Shown: positions 1 to 9,641 of the stretch, piece after piece | How positions within the stretch are numbered: position 1 is the stretch's first letter | How the letters are laid out: the number at the start of each line of letters is the position of its first letter | Source of the DNA: Ahrensia marina | GTDB lineage: Bacteria > Pseudomonadota > Alphaproteobacteria > Rhizobiales > Rhizobiaceae | Reading direction: 5' to 3' | Assembly (NCBI RefSeq): GCF_001293565.1 | Contig: NZ_JXMU01000019.1 | Location: forward strand, 1-64,000 | Length of the DNA: 64,000 nucleotides | Notes under the pieces: generated by a model | Seen by the model: only the letters and a program-made list of their open reading frames with translations | Told to the model about the DNA's origin: nothing | Database searches by the model: none | Translations under genes and position numbers: made by a program

Positions 1-30
1 CCGGTTCCCACTTTTCCTGACATGCTCTAA
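1..30. repeat. Fragment of a rhizobial intergenic repeat (edge of window)
   Basis: Read on the minus strand these bases run TTAGAGCATG, a short linker, then GAAAAGTGGGAACCGG. The combination of TTAGAGCAT and GAAAAGTGGGNACCGG is, from memory, one of the most abundant dispersed elements of rhizobial genomes (RIME-like). The element is cut by the window edge, so its full length cannot be seen. The stop codon of the neighbouring dehydrogenase gene (27-29) lies inside the repeat, so the insertion touches the very end of that gene. Confidence 0.5.
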
Positions 31-974
31 TATCTGGCACTGATATCGACGAGGTTTTCTAGCGCTTCCCCACGCTCATATGCTGAAATCTGTTTGAAGA
101 TATGCGGAATGATCGCCAAAGGATTTGATGCGGCTGCCGCATGCGGTGTGACCATCACACGGGGATGTGCCCAAAGAGGGCTGTCTTGTTGCAATGGTTC
201 TTGCTCGAAGACATCCAGAGACGCTGCTGCAAGTGAACCATTATCCAGTGCTTCTAAAATATCCGCTTCGATTTGAAGACCGCCCCGGCCGGCATTGATC
301 AAAACAGGGCCACCAAGAGGTCCATCGCTTTTTAACCGGGCAATCAATTGCGTATTAATAATACCGTGCGTTTCGTTCGTCAGAGGCAGCAGGCATACAA
401 GAATGTCTGTTTTCGCTAACATCTCGCTCAAGCCATCGGGATCTGAAAAAGTGTCGATATGCGTGTTGTTCTTTGGTGTGCGGCTCCAACCCAAAACATT
501 AAAGCCGATCATTTGAAGCTTTATTGCAGCATCCATACCCAAAGCGCCGATGCCCATAATGCCGACAGTAACGGCACTGGCTGCGGGCTGGGCTTTATCT
601 TCTTGCCAAAGCGATTCTGCCTGCTGCTTTCTATAGCGCACTCCTTGCCGCAAATGGTCGAGTGCTTGCCAGATGATATATTCGCTCATTCGGCTTGTTA
701 AATCGTCGGCAACGACCCTTACAATGGGAACCTTGGGCAGCGTATCATCTTTGAAAATATGGTCGACGCCGGCACCTGCTGAAAATATGATTTTCAGATT
801 TGGCAGGGCATTCAATATGTTTGGTCGCTGTTTCCAGACAATGGCATATTCGATGTCATCGGCATCATTTGTGATCTCAGTCACAATCTTGAATTCAGGC
901 GCAAGGCGCTCGATTTCTTTTTGCCAAAGCGCTTCATCAAGGCCGGTAACTGCAAGCAGGATTTTTCTAGCCAT
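27..974 (-). CDS. ghrA: Glyoxylate/hydroxypyruvate reductase A-type 2-hydroxyacid dehydrogenase
   Basis: This 315-residue protein belongs to the D-isomer-specific 2-hydroxyacid dehydrogenases and probably reduces glyoxylate or hydroxypyruvate with NAD(P)H in the cytosol. A Rossmann glycine motif (GIGALG, about residues 141-146), the catalytic Arg in NAGRGG, a Glu in EQEPL and the His in TPHAAA are all present in the usual order. Length matches GhrA of enterobacteria. The start ATG overlaps the stop of the upstream ABC ATPase gene by one base (TAATG), so translation is probably coupled and the gene is the last of the yej operon. The link between a peptide importer and this enzyme is unexplained. 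The exact substrate is inferred from family resemblance. Confidence 0.85.
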   Translation of the reverse strand: MARKILLAVTGLDEALWQKEIERLAPEFKIVTEITNDADDIEYAIVWKQRPNILNALPNLKIIFSAGAGVDHIFKDDTLPKVPIVRVVADDLTSRMSEYIIWQALDHLRQGVRYRKQQAESLWQEDKAQPAASAVTVGIMGIGALGMDAAIKLQMIGFNVLGWSRTPKNNTHIDTFSDPDGLSEMLAKTDILVCLLPLTNETHGIINTQLIARLKSDGPLGGPVLINAGRGGLQIEADILEALDNGSLAAASLDVFEQEPLQQDSPLWAHPRVMVTPHAAAASNPLAIIPHIFKQISAYERGEALENLVDISARY

Positions 975-2629
975 TAATCTGCCACCACGCCTTCAGGTGC
1001 TGTTTCAATATCAAATGCGGCAGCCATCAGTGCTTTTGTATAATCTGTTTTTGGGGCATCGAAAATCTGTTCTGAAGGACCATATTCGACCACTTTGCCA
1101 TTGCGCATAACAACCACTTCATTGGCAAGCGCACGCACAACTTTCAGATCATGACTGATAAAGAGATAGGCAAGATTATGCTTTTTCTGCAGATCTCGTA
1201 GCAGATCGACAACCTGCGCCTGTACGCTCATATCCAATGCCGATGTTGGCTCGTCCAGCATAATAAACTTGGGTGTAAGGACCATTGCACGGGCAATAGC
1301 AATGCGTTGCCTCTGGCCGCCTGAAAACTCATGCGGGTATCTGAAACGCGTTTCCGGATTTAGGCCAACTTCTTGAAGGGCGGTGACCACCGCTTGATCA
1401 CGCTCGGTGCGTGAAAGATGAGGGCTATGTATTTCCAGCCCCTCTGCAATGATCTCTGCGATTGACATGCGCGGGCTAAGCGAGCCGAAAGGGTCTTGGA
1501 AAACTACTTGCAAATCTTTGCGTACAGGCCGCATCTCGCGGAATGACCGTGCGGCGATATCATCGTTGTCGAACCTAATTTTTCCTTCCGAGGAGATCAG
1601 GCGGGACAATGCAAGTCCGAGCGTTGTTTTCCCTGAACCGGATTCGCCGACAATGCCGAGTGTTTGACCTGCGCGCACCGTGACATCAATACCGTCAACC
1701 GCTTTTACATGATCAACCGTTTTGCGCATGAAGCCTTTTTTAATCGGAAACCAGACTTTTACTGCATCACCTTTCATGATGATGGGCGATGATGTGTCGA
1801 GCTTGGGTGGATTGCCTTTCGGTTCTGCCGCGAGAAGATGTTTGGTGTATTCGTGCTGCGGATTGTTGAAGATTTCCTCTGTCGGACCGGTTTCAACAAT
1901 CTTTCCGTTTGTCATGACACAGACGCGGTCCGCAATTTTGCGAACAATTGCCAAGTCGTGCGTGATAAACAGCATCGACATGTCAGACTTCTGTTTCAGG
2001 CTGTCCAGCAATTTGAGAATTTGCGCCTGAACGGTAACATCCAGTGCCGTTGTTGGTTCATCTGCGATAAGTAGTTTCGGCGTATTGGCTAATGCCATTG
2101 CGATCATAACGCGCTGACGTTGACCGCCGGACATCTGGTGCGGATAGGCGGTAAGCCGCTTTTCCGCATCGCGTATGCCTACCTGATCGAGCAGGCTTAT
2201 TGTATGACTTCGAATTTTGGCATCCGGTACGCTTTGGTGTAGCCGCAGAATCTCACCAATCTGCTTTTCAATTGAATGCAGTGGGTTAAGGGATGTCATC
2301 GGCTCTTGGAAAATCATCGTGACATCATTGCCGCGCACACGGCGCAGCTCTGCGTCAGGTGCTTTCATTAAGTCCTGACCATCAAATATAATTTCGCCAT
2401 GCGGATGGCTTGCTGCCGGATATTGCAGCAGTTTCAAGATGGAGTTTGCAGTAACCGATTTACCAGAACCGGATTCGCCGACCAGCGCAACAGTCTCACG
2501 CGCGGCGATATCGAATGAAACACCATCAACCGCGCGCGTTTTTGTGCTTCCTTGTGTAAAATCAACAGCCAGATTGCGAACCGAAAGAAGCGGCGCTGCT
2601 TGTGTATTATTGTCCTGTGCGCCTGTCAT
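974..2629 (-). CDS. yejF: Peptide ABC transporter ATPase with two nucleotide-binding domains (YejF)
   Basis: This 551-residue cytosolic protein carries two complete ABC ATPase domains and powers the Yej importer, which in enterobacteria takes up oligopeptides and microcin C. Each half has a Walker A (GESGSGKS near residue 56; GESGSGKT near 329), an ABC signature (SGGQRQR in both) and a Walker B followed by Glu (LLIADEP, FIMLDEP). Residues between the halves match the oligopeptide-transporter C-terminal extension. E. coli YejF is about 529 residues, so the size fits. The start overlaps the stop of yejE by four bases (ATGA), and the stop overlaps the ghrA start, marking a tightly coupled operon. 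Confidence 0.93.
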   Translation of the reverse strand: MTGAQDNNTQAAPLLSVRNLAVDFTQGSTKTRAVDGVSFDIAARETVALVGESGSGKSVTANSILKLLQYPAASHPHGEIIFDGQDLMKAPDAELRRVRGNDVTMIFQEPMTSLNPLHSIEKQIGEILRLHQSVPDAKIRSHTISLLDQVGIRDAEKRLTAYPHQMSGGQRQRVMIAMALANTPKLLIADEPTTALDVTVQAQILKLLDSLKQKSDMSMLFITHDLAIVRKIADRVCVMTNGKIVETGPTEEIFNNPQHEYTKHLLAAEPKGNPPKLDTSSPIIMKGDAVKVWFPIKKGFMRKTVDHVKAVDGIDVTVRAGQTLGIVGESGSGKTTLGLALSRLISSEGKIRFDNDDIAARSFREMRPVRKDLQVVFQDPFGSLSPRMSIAEIIAEGLEIHSPHLSRTERDQAVVTALQEVGLNPETRFRYPHEFSGGQRQRIAIARAMVLTPKFIMLDEPTSALDMSVQAQVVDLLRDLQKKHNLAYLFISHDLKVVRALANEVVVMRNGKVVEYGPSEQIFDAPKTDYTKALMAAAFDIETAPEGVVAD

Positions 2630-3768
2630 ACAAAAGTCTTTCTTGGATCAAACGCATCGCGCGTTGCCTCTCCGATGAAAATCAACAAGGAAAGCATGAT
2701 AGAAATCACAATAAAGCCGGAAAAGCCTAGCCACGGGGCCTGAAGGTTGTTTTTACCCTGCAGAATTAATTCGCCTAGTGAAGCCGAACCGGGCGGCAGG
2801 CCAAACCCGAGAAAGTCCAGCGATGTGAGGGTGGTAATCGAGCCATTCAATATAAATGGCAGGAACGTCAATGTTGCAACCATCGCATTGGGCAATAAAT
2901 GGCGGAACATGATTGTGCGGTTGGACACGCCGAGCGCGCGCGCTGCATTAACATATTCAAAATTACGCGCACGCAGAAATTCTGCACGCACAATGCCTAC
3001 AAACCCGACCCATGAAAACAGGAGCATGATGCCCAGCAATATCCAGAAACCCGGCGGTAGAACAGCCGCCATGATCAGGAGAATATAAAGTACGGGTATG
3101 GATGACCATATCTCGATGATGCGCTGCAAAATCAGATCGGTCCATCCGCCGAAATAACCTTGTACAGCACCCGCAGCAACACCGATGACCGCAGACAAAG
3201 CCGTCAAAATCAGTCCGAATAAAACCGAAATTCTAAAGCCGTAAAGTGTACGTGCAAACACATCGCGCGCCTGGTCATCTGTGCCAAGCCAGTTGAAGTT
3301 GCCAAATGTGCAATTGGGGTCATTCACGCCTTCTGCATAGCGCGCGCAAAGCTCTTCGCGCGTATCAAACATAAAGGCAGGTTTTGAAGGTGCGGTTGTC
3401 GGCACTTCCTTATTGACGGTTCTGTAGGAAAAGCGGACCGGTGGCCAAATCATCCAGCCATTGGACTCAATCTCTTCCTGAATGAAGGGATCGGTATAAT
3501 CAGTTCGGGCAAGGAACCCGCCGAATTTTTCTTCAGGGTAATTGACGAAAACGGGCGTTAATATTTCGCCTTTGTAGGAGACCAGAATGGGTTGGTCGTT
3601 AGCAATGAATTCTGAAAATAGAGACAGAACAAATAGACCGAGGAAAATCCAAAGCGACCAATAACCGCGGCGATTGGCTTTGAAGTTCTGCCAGCGCCGC
3701 TGATTGATAGGCGAAAGAAACGGCCGTTTAATCTGCTTTTGTGATGTCATGGTGGTGTCAGCCATCAA
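2626..3768 (-). CDS. yejE: Peptide ABC transporter permease (YejE)
   Basis: This is an inner-membrane permease subunit of 380 residues, somewhat longer than E. coli YejE (about 341). It opens with a basic cytosolic tail and one membrane segment (about residues 35-55), then has a long periplasmic stretch of about 110 residues. The C-terminal half holds a block of five membrane segments with the permease loop [18 protein letters not shown], the typical EAA contact for the ATPase. It pairs with YejB to form the channel. Both ends overlap the neighbouring genes by four bases. Two Met codons open the frame; either could be used. Confidence 0.92.
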   Translation of the reverse strand: MMADTTMTSQKQIKRPFLSPINQRRWQNFKANRRGYWSLWIFLGLFVLSLFSEFIANDQPILVSYKGEILTPVFVNYPEEKFGGFLARTDYTDPFIQEEIESNGWMIWPPVRFSYRTVNKEVPTTAPSKPAFMFDTREELCARYAEGVNDPNCTFGNFNWLGTDDQARDVFARTLYGFRISVLFGLILTALSAVIGVAAGAVQGYFGGWTDLILQRIIEIWSSIPVLYILLIMAAVLPPGFWILLGIMLLFSWVGFVGIVRAEFLRARNFEYVNAARALGVSNRTIMFRHLLPNAMVATLTFLPFILNGSITTLTSLDFLGFGLPPGSASLGELILQGKNNLQAPWLGFSGFIVISIMLSLLIFIGEATRDAFDPRKTFV

Positions 3769-4877
3769 ACATCCCTCGATTCAAAGTCAATGCGTGGGTC
3801 CACCCAGGTGTACATCAGGTCAGATAGCAAACTGACAAGCAGCCCCAAAAGTGAGAAAATATAGAGTGTTCCAAACACGACCGGATAATCACGGTCAACA
3901 ACCGATTTGAAGCCAAGCAGTCCAAGACCATCCAGTGAGAAAATTGTTTCGATCAGCAGCGAGCCTGTAAAAAACGCGGAGATGAAAGCCGCGGGAAATC
4001 CGGCAATAATGATCAGCATGGCATTTCTAAAAATATGCCCGTAAAGAACTTTGTTTTCGCCAAGCCCTTTTGCGCGCGCAGTTGTGACATATTGCTTTCT
4101 AATCTCATCAAGGAACGAGTTTTTAGTCAGCAGTGTTGTGGTTGCAAATGCTGATAAGACGAGCGCTGTTAACGGCAAAGCAAGATGCCAAAAATAGTCG
4201 AGTATTTTCTCATACCATGAAAGCTGCGCAAAATTATCTGATACCAGACCGCGCAATGGAAACAGATCATAAAATGAACCGCCGGCAAAAAGAACGATTA
4301 AGAGGATTGCAAACAGAAATCCGGGAATCGCGTAAGCAAGAATGATAATGCCGCTCGTCCATGTATCAAACGTTGAGCCATCCGAAATGGCTTTTTTTAT
4401 GCCTAGAGGAATTGAGATCGCATAGGAAAGAAGCGTGATCCATAAGCCAAGAGATACAGAAACGGGCATCTTCTCTATGATCAGATCAATCACCGATATG
4501 TCGCGGAAATAACTGTCGCCAAAATCAAAGCGGGCGTAATTCCAGACCATGAGAGCGAAGCGCTCCAGAGGTGGTTTATCGAACCCGAATTGACGCTCCA
4601 AGTCGGCAATGAACTCCGGATCAAGCCCTTGGGCACCGCGATATTTGGAATTGCCGCCACCGCCGCTTTCAATGCTTGATCCGATATCGTCTCCGCCAAG
4701 GTCACTGCCGCCTCCGGTTATGCGGTCTGTTGCATCACCTCCTTGGCCGGTAAGTTGCGCGATCACCTGTTCAACCGGCCCGCCTGGCGCAAACTGCACA
4801 ACAGTGAATGATATCGCCATGATGCCCAGAATAGTCGGGATCATTAAAAGTAAACGTCGCAGGATATAAGCGCCCAT
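3765..4877 (-). CDS. yejB: Peptide ABC transporter permease (YejB)
   Basis: This second inner-membrane permease of the Yej importer has 370 residues, close to the family norm of about 364. An N-terminal membrane segment ([16 protein letters not shown]) is followed by a Gly/Ser/Asp-rich periplasmic insert (about residues 42-80) and then five more membrane segments. The EAA-type loop is seen as [16 protein letters not shown]. The glycine-rich insert is longer than I would expect and may be lineage-specific. The start lies 46 bases after the upstream binding-protein gene, the only real gap within the transporter operon apart from the upstream leader. Confidence 0.92.
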   Translation of the reverse strand: MGAYILRRLLLMIPTILGIMAISFTVVQFAPGGPVEQVIAQLTGQGGDATDRITGGGSDLGGDDIGSSIESGGGGNSKYRGAQGLDPEFIADLERQFGFDKPPLERFALMVWNYARFDFGDSYFRDISVIDLIIEKMPVSVSLGLWITLLSYAISIPLGIKKAISDGSTFDTWTSGIIILAYAIPGFLFAILLIVLFAGGSFYDLFPLRGLVSDNFAQLSWYEKILDYFWHLALPLTALVLSAFATTTLLTKNSFLDEIRKQYVTTARAKGLGENKVLYGHIFRNAMLIIIAGFPAAFISAFFTGSLLIETIFSLDGLGLLGFKSVVDRDYPVVFGTLYIFSLLGLLVSLLSDLMYTWVDPRIDFESRDV

Positions 4878-4923
4878 GCTTTAGAACTCCCTGATACTGG
4901 AAAGTGAGTTCATATTTGTGCTT

Positions 4924-6801
4924 TTAACCCTTGCCAAGCTTTTCGGCCTTTTCCTTGTCTATCCACCAAAGCGCTTCCACTGGCCAGAAATAATCAGGTT
5001 TAGGTTCTTTGAAACCAAATATGTCCCAATAGGCAACGCGGTGATTCGCTGAACTCCAATTTGGAATCCATTCGCGCGTCAGCCGCAAGACCCTATCGAG
5101 CACTCTCATGGCTGTTTCGTGTCTTTCCCGGCTATTTGCAGCCCCGATTTCATAAATTATCGCGTCGACAAGTGAATTTTGAAGCCCGGGCAGGTTTCTC
5201 GAGCCTTCGGTGTCTGCTGCTTTCGAGCCGAAAACAACTTCAAGCCCGCTGGCTGTCGGCGTCGGCGTCCAGCCGATGGCAAGTCCTGCCATGTCGAAAT
5301 CAAAACTGCTTGTGCGTGCTTGATATTGCGCCGGATCGACAAGGCGAAGCGATGTGTTGATGCCAACAGCCCGCATGGTTTCGATAAAAGGTCCGTAGAT
5401 GCGCTCAAAGACCGAGGCATAGATCAGAAATTCAAGATCGAGTGTTTCACCACTATCGTTTCGCAGATAGCCATTTTCACCCGGCTTCCATCCTGCTTCT
5501 GCAAGCAGTTTGGACGCGCCGCGCAGTTTATTCCGGTCGCGCCCTGAGCCGTCCGATTTTGGTTGTAGATATGCTTCTTCGTAAATTCCATCCGGCAGAT
5601 CGTGTTCAGAGCCAAGCTGATCAAGCAGTTCTTTTTCGCTGGCATCCGGTTTCCCGTTTGCCTCATATTGTGATCCGCCAAACAATGAATGTGATCGTTC
5701 ATAGGCACCATAGAAGATATTGTTATTGGTCCATTCAAAGTCAAAGCACTGGGCAATGGCATCGCGGACTCGTTTGTCTAGAAAACGCTCGCGCCGTAAA
5801 TTGAGGCACCACGCCTGCATGCGGGCGCGCTTTTCAGAATCAAATAGAGCCTTGATGACGCGGCCATCTTTGATCGCAGGAAAGTTGTATTCTGTAGCCC
5901 AGCTTTTGGCTGTATATTCTTCTCTAAAAGTAATGTCGCCTTTCTTGAAAGCTTCAAATCCGGCTTGCCGCTCTTTGAAAAAATCTATGCGGATTGTCTG
6001 AAAATGATTGAGACCTTTTGCAGTGCCAAGATCCTTGGCCCAATAATTGTCGACGCGCTCATATTCGATAAAACTGCCGGGATTCATACGGCCGACTTTA
6101 TAGGGGCCAGACGCCAATGGCGGGGTTAGCGTTGATTCATCAAAAGTGTTTTCTGTGTACCAGGCTTCAGAAATTATCGGAAAGCCGGCAATAGATAAAA
6201 TATCCTGTGCGGCCTGCGAACCGTCAAATACCAATGTAACAGTCATCGGTCCGTCAATACGCGCCTCAATCAGTGATGCCAGCGGAAGTGAAAGCTCGGG
6301 ATTACCTTGCTCTTTGAGCGTTCGATAAGAAAACGCCACATCATTTGCCGTAATCGGTGTTCCGTCATGCCAGCGCGCAATGTCGCGTATTTTAAAAGTG
6401 AAACTGTTGCGATCTTCAGAAATCACGACATATTCGGCCAAATGGCAGTAAACGGCGTCCGGCTCGTCATGGGCCGATGTGACCAGCGAATCAAAGCACA
6501 TTTCCATGCGGGGCGGCGCATCACCCTTTCGGACAAAACTATTAAGTGTGTTAAAGGTTTGCGTATTCTGGTTGTGGTACCAATAAGTGGGCTGAAAATT
6601 AAACGTGCCACCGGTAGGAGCATCGGGGGATGCATAATCGAAATGCGTAAAGCCTTTCGGATATTTTAAGTCACCAAAAGCCGATAGGCCGTGTAGCGCT
6701 TCGCCGGATGGGTTCGCAGCAAGCGAAAGTTTTGTCAGCCCCATCGCGCCTGCCAGACCGGCGCCGGTCACGGCTAGAAAACGACGACGGTCAATAATCA
6801 T
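4924..6801 (-). CDS. yejA: Second YejA-type peptide-binding protein, probable Tat substrate
   Basis: This periplasmic solute-binding protein of the SBP_bac_5 family (625 residues from the chosen start) delivers peptides to YejBEF. I chose the ATG at 6801 because it overlaps the stop of the upstream gene as ATGA and has AGGAGC seven bases upstream; a start 27 bases earlier is possible but lacks this. The protein then begins MIIDRRRFLAV followed by a hydrophobic stretch and AxA-like end, a twin-arginine signal, while its sister protein upstream has an ordinary Sec signal. Family motifs include WHDGTPITANDVAFSY. It shares overall plan and many motifs with the protein encoded just upstream, so it is probably a duplicate. 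Confidence 0.9.
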   Translation of the reverse strand: MIIDRRRFLAVTGAGLAGAMGLTKLSLAANPSGEALHGLSAFGDLKYPKGFTHFDYASPDAPTGGTFNFQPTYWYHNQNTQTFNTLNSFVRKGDAPPRMEMCFDSLVTSAHDEPDAVYCHLAEYVVISEDRNSFTFKIRDIARWHDGTPITANDVAFSYRTLKEQGNPELSLPLASLIEARIDGPMTVTLVFDGSQAAQDILSIAGFPIISEAWYTENTFDESTLTPPLASGPYKVGRMNPGSFIEYERVDNYWAKDLGTAKGLNHFQTIRIDFFKERQAGFEAFKKGDITFREEYTAKSWATEYNFPAIKDGRVIKALFDSEKRARMQAWCLNLRRERFLDKRVRDAIAQCFDFEWTNNNIFYGAYERSHSLFGGSQYEANGKPDASEKELLDQLGSEHDLPDGIYEEAYLQPKSDGSGRDRNKLRGASKLLAEAGWKPGENGYLRNDSGETLDLEFLIYASVFERIYGPFIETMRAVGINTSLRLVDPAQYQARTSSFDFDMAGLAIGWTPTPTASGLEVVFGSKAADTEGSRNLPGLQNSLVDAIIYEIGAANSRERHETAMRVLDRVLRLTREWIPNWSSANHRVAYWDIFGFKEPKPDYFWPVEALWWIDKEKAEKLGKG

Positions 6802-8648
6802 TGAGCTTGCTCCTGTTTGATCCACCATGATGAAACATCAACACCAGAATAGCTTGGCTGCTTGTCAACAAATTCAAATTTGTCCCACCATGCGATCCAT
6901 TCCTCCGGTGAATGCCACTGCGGTATGTAGTAGTAATTCCACAATAATACGCGGTCGAGCGCATGTGTCAGCGCAATAAGTTCTTCACGGTTTTCAGCAA
7001 AAATGATTTTGTTAACGAGCTCATCTACTACGGGATTTTTTATGCCCGACATGTTTCGTGAATCAGGGCGGTCTGCAGAGGCGGACGACCAAAAATCACG
7101 CTGCTCATTGCCCGGTGAAAGCGACTGCGCGAGCCGCACAGTGGTCATATCAAAGTTAAACTCTTCGAGCCGTGAAACATATTGGCTGGAATCGACAATG
7201 CGAATGCTGGCGTCGATGCCGAATTTACGCATATCTTGAGTGAATTGTCCTGCAATAATATTTGTTACAGGCGAACCACCTAAAATCTCGATGCTAAACG
7301 GTTCCCCGGTTTCAACATTCGTCCAAACACCATTACGCGGCTCCCATCCTGCTTCGCGCATAAGCTTTGCCGCAATGCGCTGGTTGTCCCTGTTTTTGGA
7401 TCGGTCGCCGCCTACCGGATTTTCAAATGGTTCTGTAAACAGCTCTTCCGGTAATTCAGCCCGGAACTCTTCCAGAATTTCCAACTCGCGATTTTCAGGG
7501 ATGCCGGAGGACTGCAATTCGCCGCCTTCGAAGAAGCTGTCGGTGCGTGTTCTCAGGCCAGAAAGCTGCAATCTGTTGATGGATTCAAAGTCAAAAAGAT
7601 AAGAAAGTGCTTTGCGAACGCGCACATCTTGAAATTTGTCGCGGCGCATATTCATCGCAAAGCCCTGCATTGGCTGTGGGCTGGTTGTCGGAAATGCCCG
7701 CTTTTTTACTTCTCCGGCCTCAAATGCGGGGAAGGTGTATTCTCCCGCCCAACGCTGGGAACTGGTTTCAGAGCGAAAATCCTGAATACCACCTTTTTTG
7801 AAAGCTTCCCAAATAGGGGTGGAATCAAGAAAATAGGTGTAGTGATAGCGGTCGAAATTGTTCCGGCCCTTGTTAACGGGCAGGTTTGCGCCCCAGTAAT
7901 CTTCAACCCGCTCCCAAGTAATTGAAGTACCAGGGTCAAATGATGCGATTTTATAGGCACCTGACCCTAAAGGTGGCTCCAGTGTCGGTTGTGAAATATC
8001 CCGTTGATTACCATCTTTGTCGGTGCCTTCCCACCAGTGTTGCGGCAAGACCGGCATGTCACCCAGAATATTGGGCAGTTCGCGATTGTTCTTTTCGTTA
8101 AAGGTGAATTTGATATCTGTCTCATTCAGGGCTTCTGCGGAAACAACGTTTTCATAATATTCGCGATATAGCTGATTGTATTGTTTCAAAATGCCGAATG
8201 TCCATACAACATCCTGAGGTGTGATCGGCTTTCCGTCATGCCATTTGGCTGCTTTGTTCAGACGGTAAATCGCAAAAGAGTCGTCTTCTGGATAGGTAAA
8301 GGCTTCTGCCACAAGCGGATGACTGGTTGATGGCTCATCTATAGATTGATCCCGCAAAGTGTCATAAAGCAGCCCCCCGCCAAAACCGCTTGGCGCAAAA
8401 CCGGCTGCGGGGTTGCCCTTGATTATGTAGGGATTGAAGCTGTCATAAGTCCCCAACGCAGGAAGATTGATTGTCCCGCCTTTCGGGGCATCGGGATTTG
8501 CGTGATCGTAATGTGAAAAATTATCGGCATATTTGCTGGTGGTGATAAGAGAATCTGTCGTCACCCATCCGCTCGCTTCCTGTGCAAATGAAGATGATAT
8601 TGGCATCGACAAGGCAAACAGTAAAACCGGTACAACACAACGCTTCAT
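6798..8648 (-). CDS. yejA: First YejA-type peptide-binding protein
   Basis: This periplasmic oligopeptide-binding protein of the SBP_bac_5 family (616 residues) is the first gene of the yej operon. The ATG at 8648 is preferred over a GTG 15 bases upstream because GGGAGAA sits six bases before it; the protein then starts MKRCVVPVLLFALSM and ends its Sec signal peptide near SSSFAQ-EA. Conserved family motifs include WHDGKPITPQDVVWTFG and LGSGAYKI. In enterobacteria YejA serves the importer that takes up peptides and microcin C. The next gene encodes a paralogue translated from an ATGA overlap. The substrate difference between the two cannot be read from the sequence. Confidence 0.9.
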   Translation of the reverse strand: MKRCVVPVLLFALSMPISSSFAQEASGWVTTDSLITTSKYADNFSHYDHANPDAPKGGTINLPALGTYDSFNPYIIKGNPAAGFAPSGFGGGLLYDTLRDQSIDEPSTSHPLVAEAFTYPEDDSFAIYRLNKAAKWHDGKPITPQDVVWTFGILKQYNQLYREYYENVVSAEALNETDIKFTFNEKNNRELPNILGDMPVLPQHWWEGTDKDGNQRDISQPTLEPPLGSGAYKIASFDPGTSITWERVEDYWGANLPVNKGRNNFDRYHYTYFLDSTPIWEAFKKGGIQDFRSETSSQRWAGEYTFPAFEAGEVKKRAFPTTSPQPMQGFAMNMRRDKFQDVRVRKALSYLFDFESINRLQLSGLRTRTDSFFEGGELQSSGIPENRELEILEEFRAELPEELFTEPFENPVGGDRSKNRDNQRIAAKLMREAGWEPRNGVWTNVETGEPFSIEILGGSPVTNIIAGQFTQDMRKFGIDASIRIVDSSQYVSRLEEFNFDMTTVRLAQSLSPGNEQRDFWSSASADRPDSRNMSGIKNPVVDELVNKIIFAENREELIALTHALDRVLLWNYYYIPQWHSPEEWIAWWDKFEFVDKQPSYSGVDVSSWWIKQEQAQ

Positions 8649-8718
8649 CGGTAATTCTCCCACTAGAACTCTCTAAAAGAGATTAGGCGCAAATGTGCCG
8701 ATTCAAAGTAGAAAAACA

Positions 8719-8745
8719 AAAAAGCCCGGGAAAACCGGGCTTTTT
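8719..8745 (-). terminator. Intrinsic terminator after the cytochrome c gene
   Basis: An 11-base perfect stem (AAAAAGCCCGG / CCGGGCTTTTT) encloses a five-base loop. Read on the minus strand it ends in a run of six T, a G and five more T. It lies 18 bases past the cytochrome stop codon and separates that gene from the yej operon, which is on the same strand. Confidence 0.9.
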
Positions 8746-8763
8746 AATCACAATTTCAGAAGA

Positions 8764-9507
8764 TTATTCTGTTTTCTCTGCTTCTCCCTCAGCAGGTGCG
8801 GTTTCTTCGGGAGTAGCTTCTGTTGAAGTTTCCGCTGCAGGCTCGGTTGTTTCTGCCACAGGTTCGGTCTCTGTGGTTGGCTCGGCTTCTGCGGCTGGCT
8901 CGGCAGCCTCACCTTCGGGAGACGCTTCACCCTCTGCGGCGGCTTCTTCTTCTGCAGCTTCAGGAGATGGCAGGTCGAGCGGGCTTGAGCTTTGCTGGTT
9001 CATATAGGCAAGCAAGTCTGCGCGGTCCTGATCTTTTTTCAAACCGGCAAAACCCATTGCTGTGCCTTTAACCCAGTCTTTCGGCTTGTAGATGAAGCCG
9101 TTCATCTCTTCAAACGTCCACTGTTTGCCTTCACCATATGTTGCCAGGGCAGATGAATATTTAAAGCCTTCTACGCCAGCAATATCGCGTCCAAATACGC
9201 CATAAAGATGAGGGCCGATTTTGTCCGCACCGCCTTCTTCAATTGTGTGACATGCAGCGCACTTTTTAAAACCGGCTTCACCTGCGGCAAGATCGGCATT
9301 TGCAAGTAGCGCTGAAATGTCAGGTACACCGGCATCTTCTTCGCCACCTGCGGCAGGCGCACTGCCTTCTGCGGCTTCAATCGCGTAACCAAACTCTTCC
9401 GGTGTTTCGGAATGGAAAAGAGCATCACTAAGGATGCTAAGCGTCATAACCATAACTGCGGCTGCCAAAAACGCGCCTGCGTACATTGTTGTTTTCATGG
9501 ATTCCAT
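8764..9507 (-). CDS. cycM: Membrane-anchored cytochrome c, CycM-like, with long acidic tail
   Basis: This class I cytochrome c probably carries electrons between the bc1 complex and terminal oxidases on the periplasmic face. I chose the ATG at 9507 (247 residues) since MESMKTT aligns by eye with the start of rhizobial CycM; the frame stays open to an ATG at 9588. An uncleaved anchor (about residues 9-30) is followed by an Ala/Gly/Glu linker, the haem site CAACH (83-87) and the axial Met in GTAMGFAG. After the cytochrome fold, about 75 residues are almost only Glu, Ala, Pro, Thr and Ser. This tail is absent from the CycM proteins I know of. kdsB lies divergently upstream. Confidence 0.88.
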   Translation of the reverse strand: MESMKTTMYAGAFLAAAVMVMTLSILSDALFHSETPEEFGYAIEAAEGSAPAAGGEEDAGVPDISALLANADLAAGEAGFKKCAACHTIEEGGADKIGPHLYGVFGRDIAGVEGFKYSSALATYGEGKQWTFEEMNGFIYKPKDWVKGTAMGFAGLKKDQDRADLLAYMNQQSSSPLDLPSPEAAEEEAAAEGEASPEGEAAEPAAEAEPTTETEPVAETTEPAAETSTEATPEETAPAEGEAEKTE

Positions 9508-9641
9508 GGGTTTCGTCACCGTATATTTGAATTTGCCACAAGGCGGTTCTTTAATTTGGCCGGAAACTATGTCTTTTACGTCCGCCATGCAACACCTATA
9601 AGACGTCTTACATTGAGACTTTTTGCCACTTCTGAATATGG

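Noticed and set aside
8693-9007. Ser/Ala/Val repeat-like plus-strand frame opposite the cytochrome tail
   Set aside because: Its repetitiveness is only the complement of the Glu/Ala/Pro/Thr codons in the cytochrome tail. It also starts within the terminator region.
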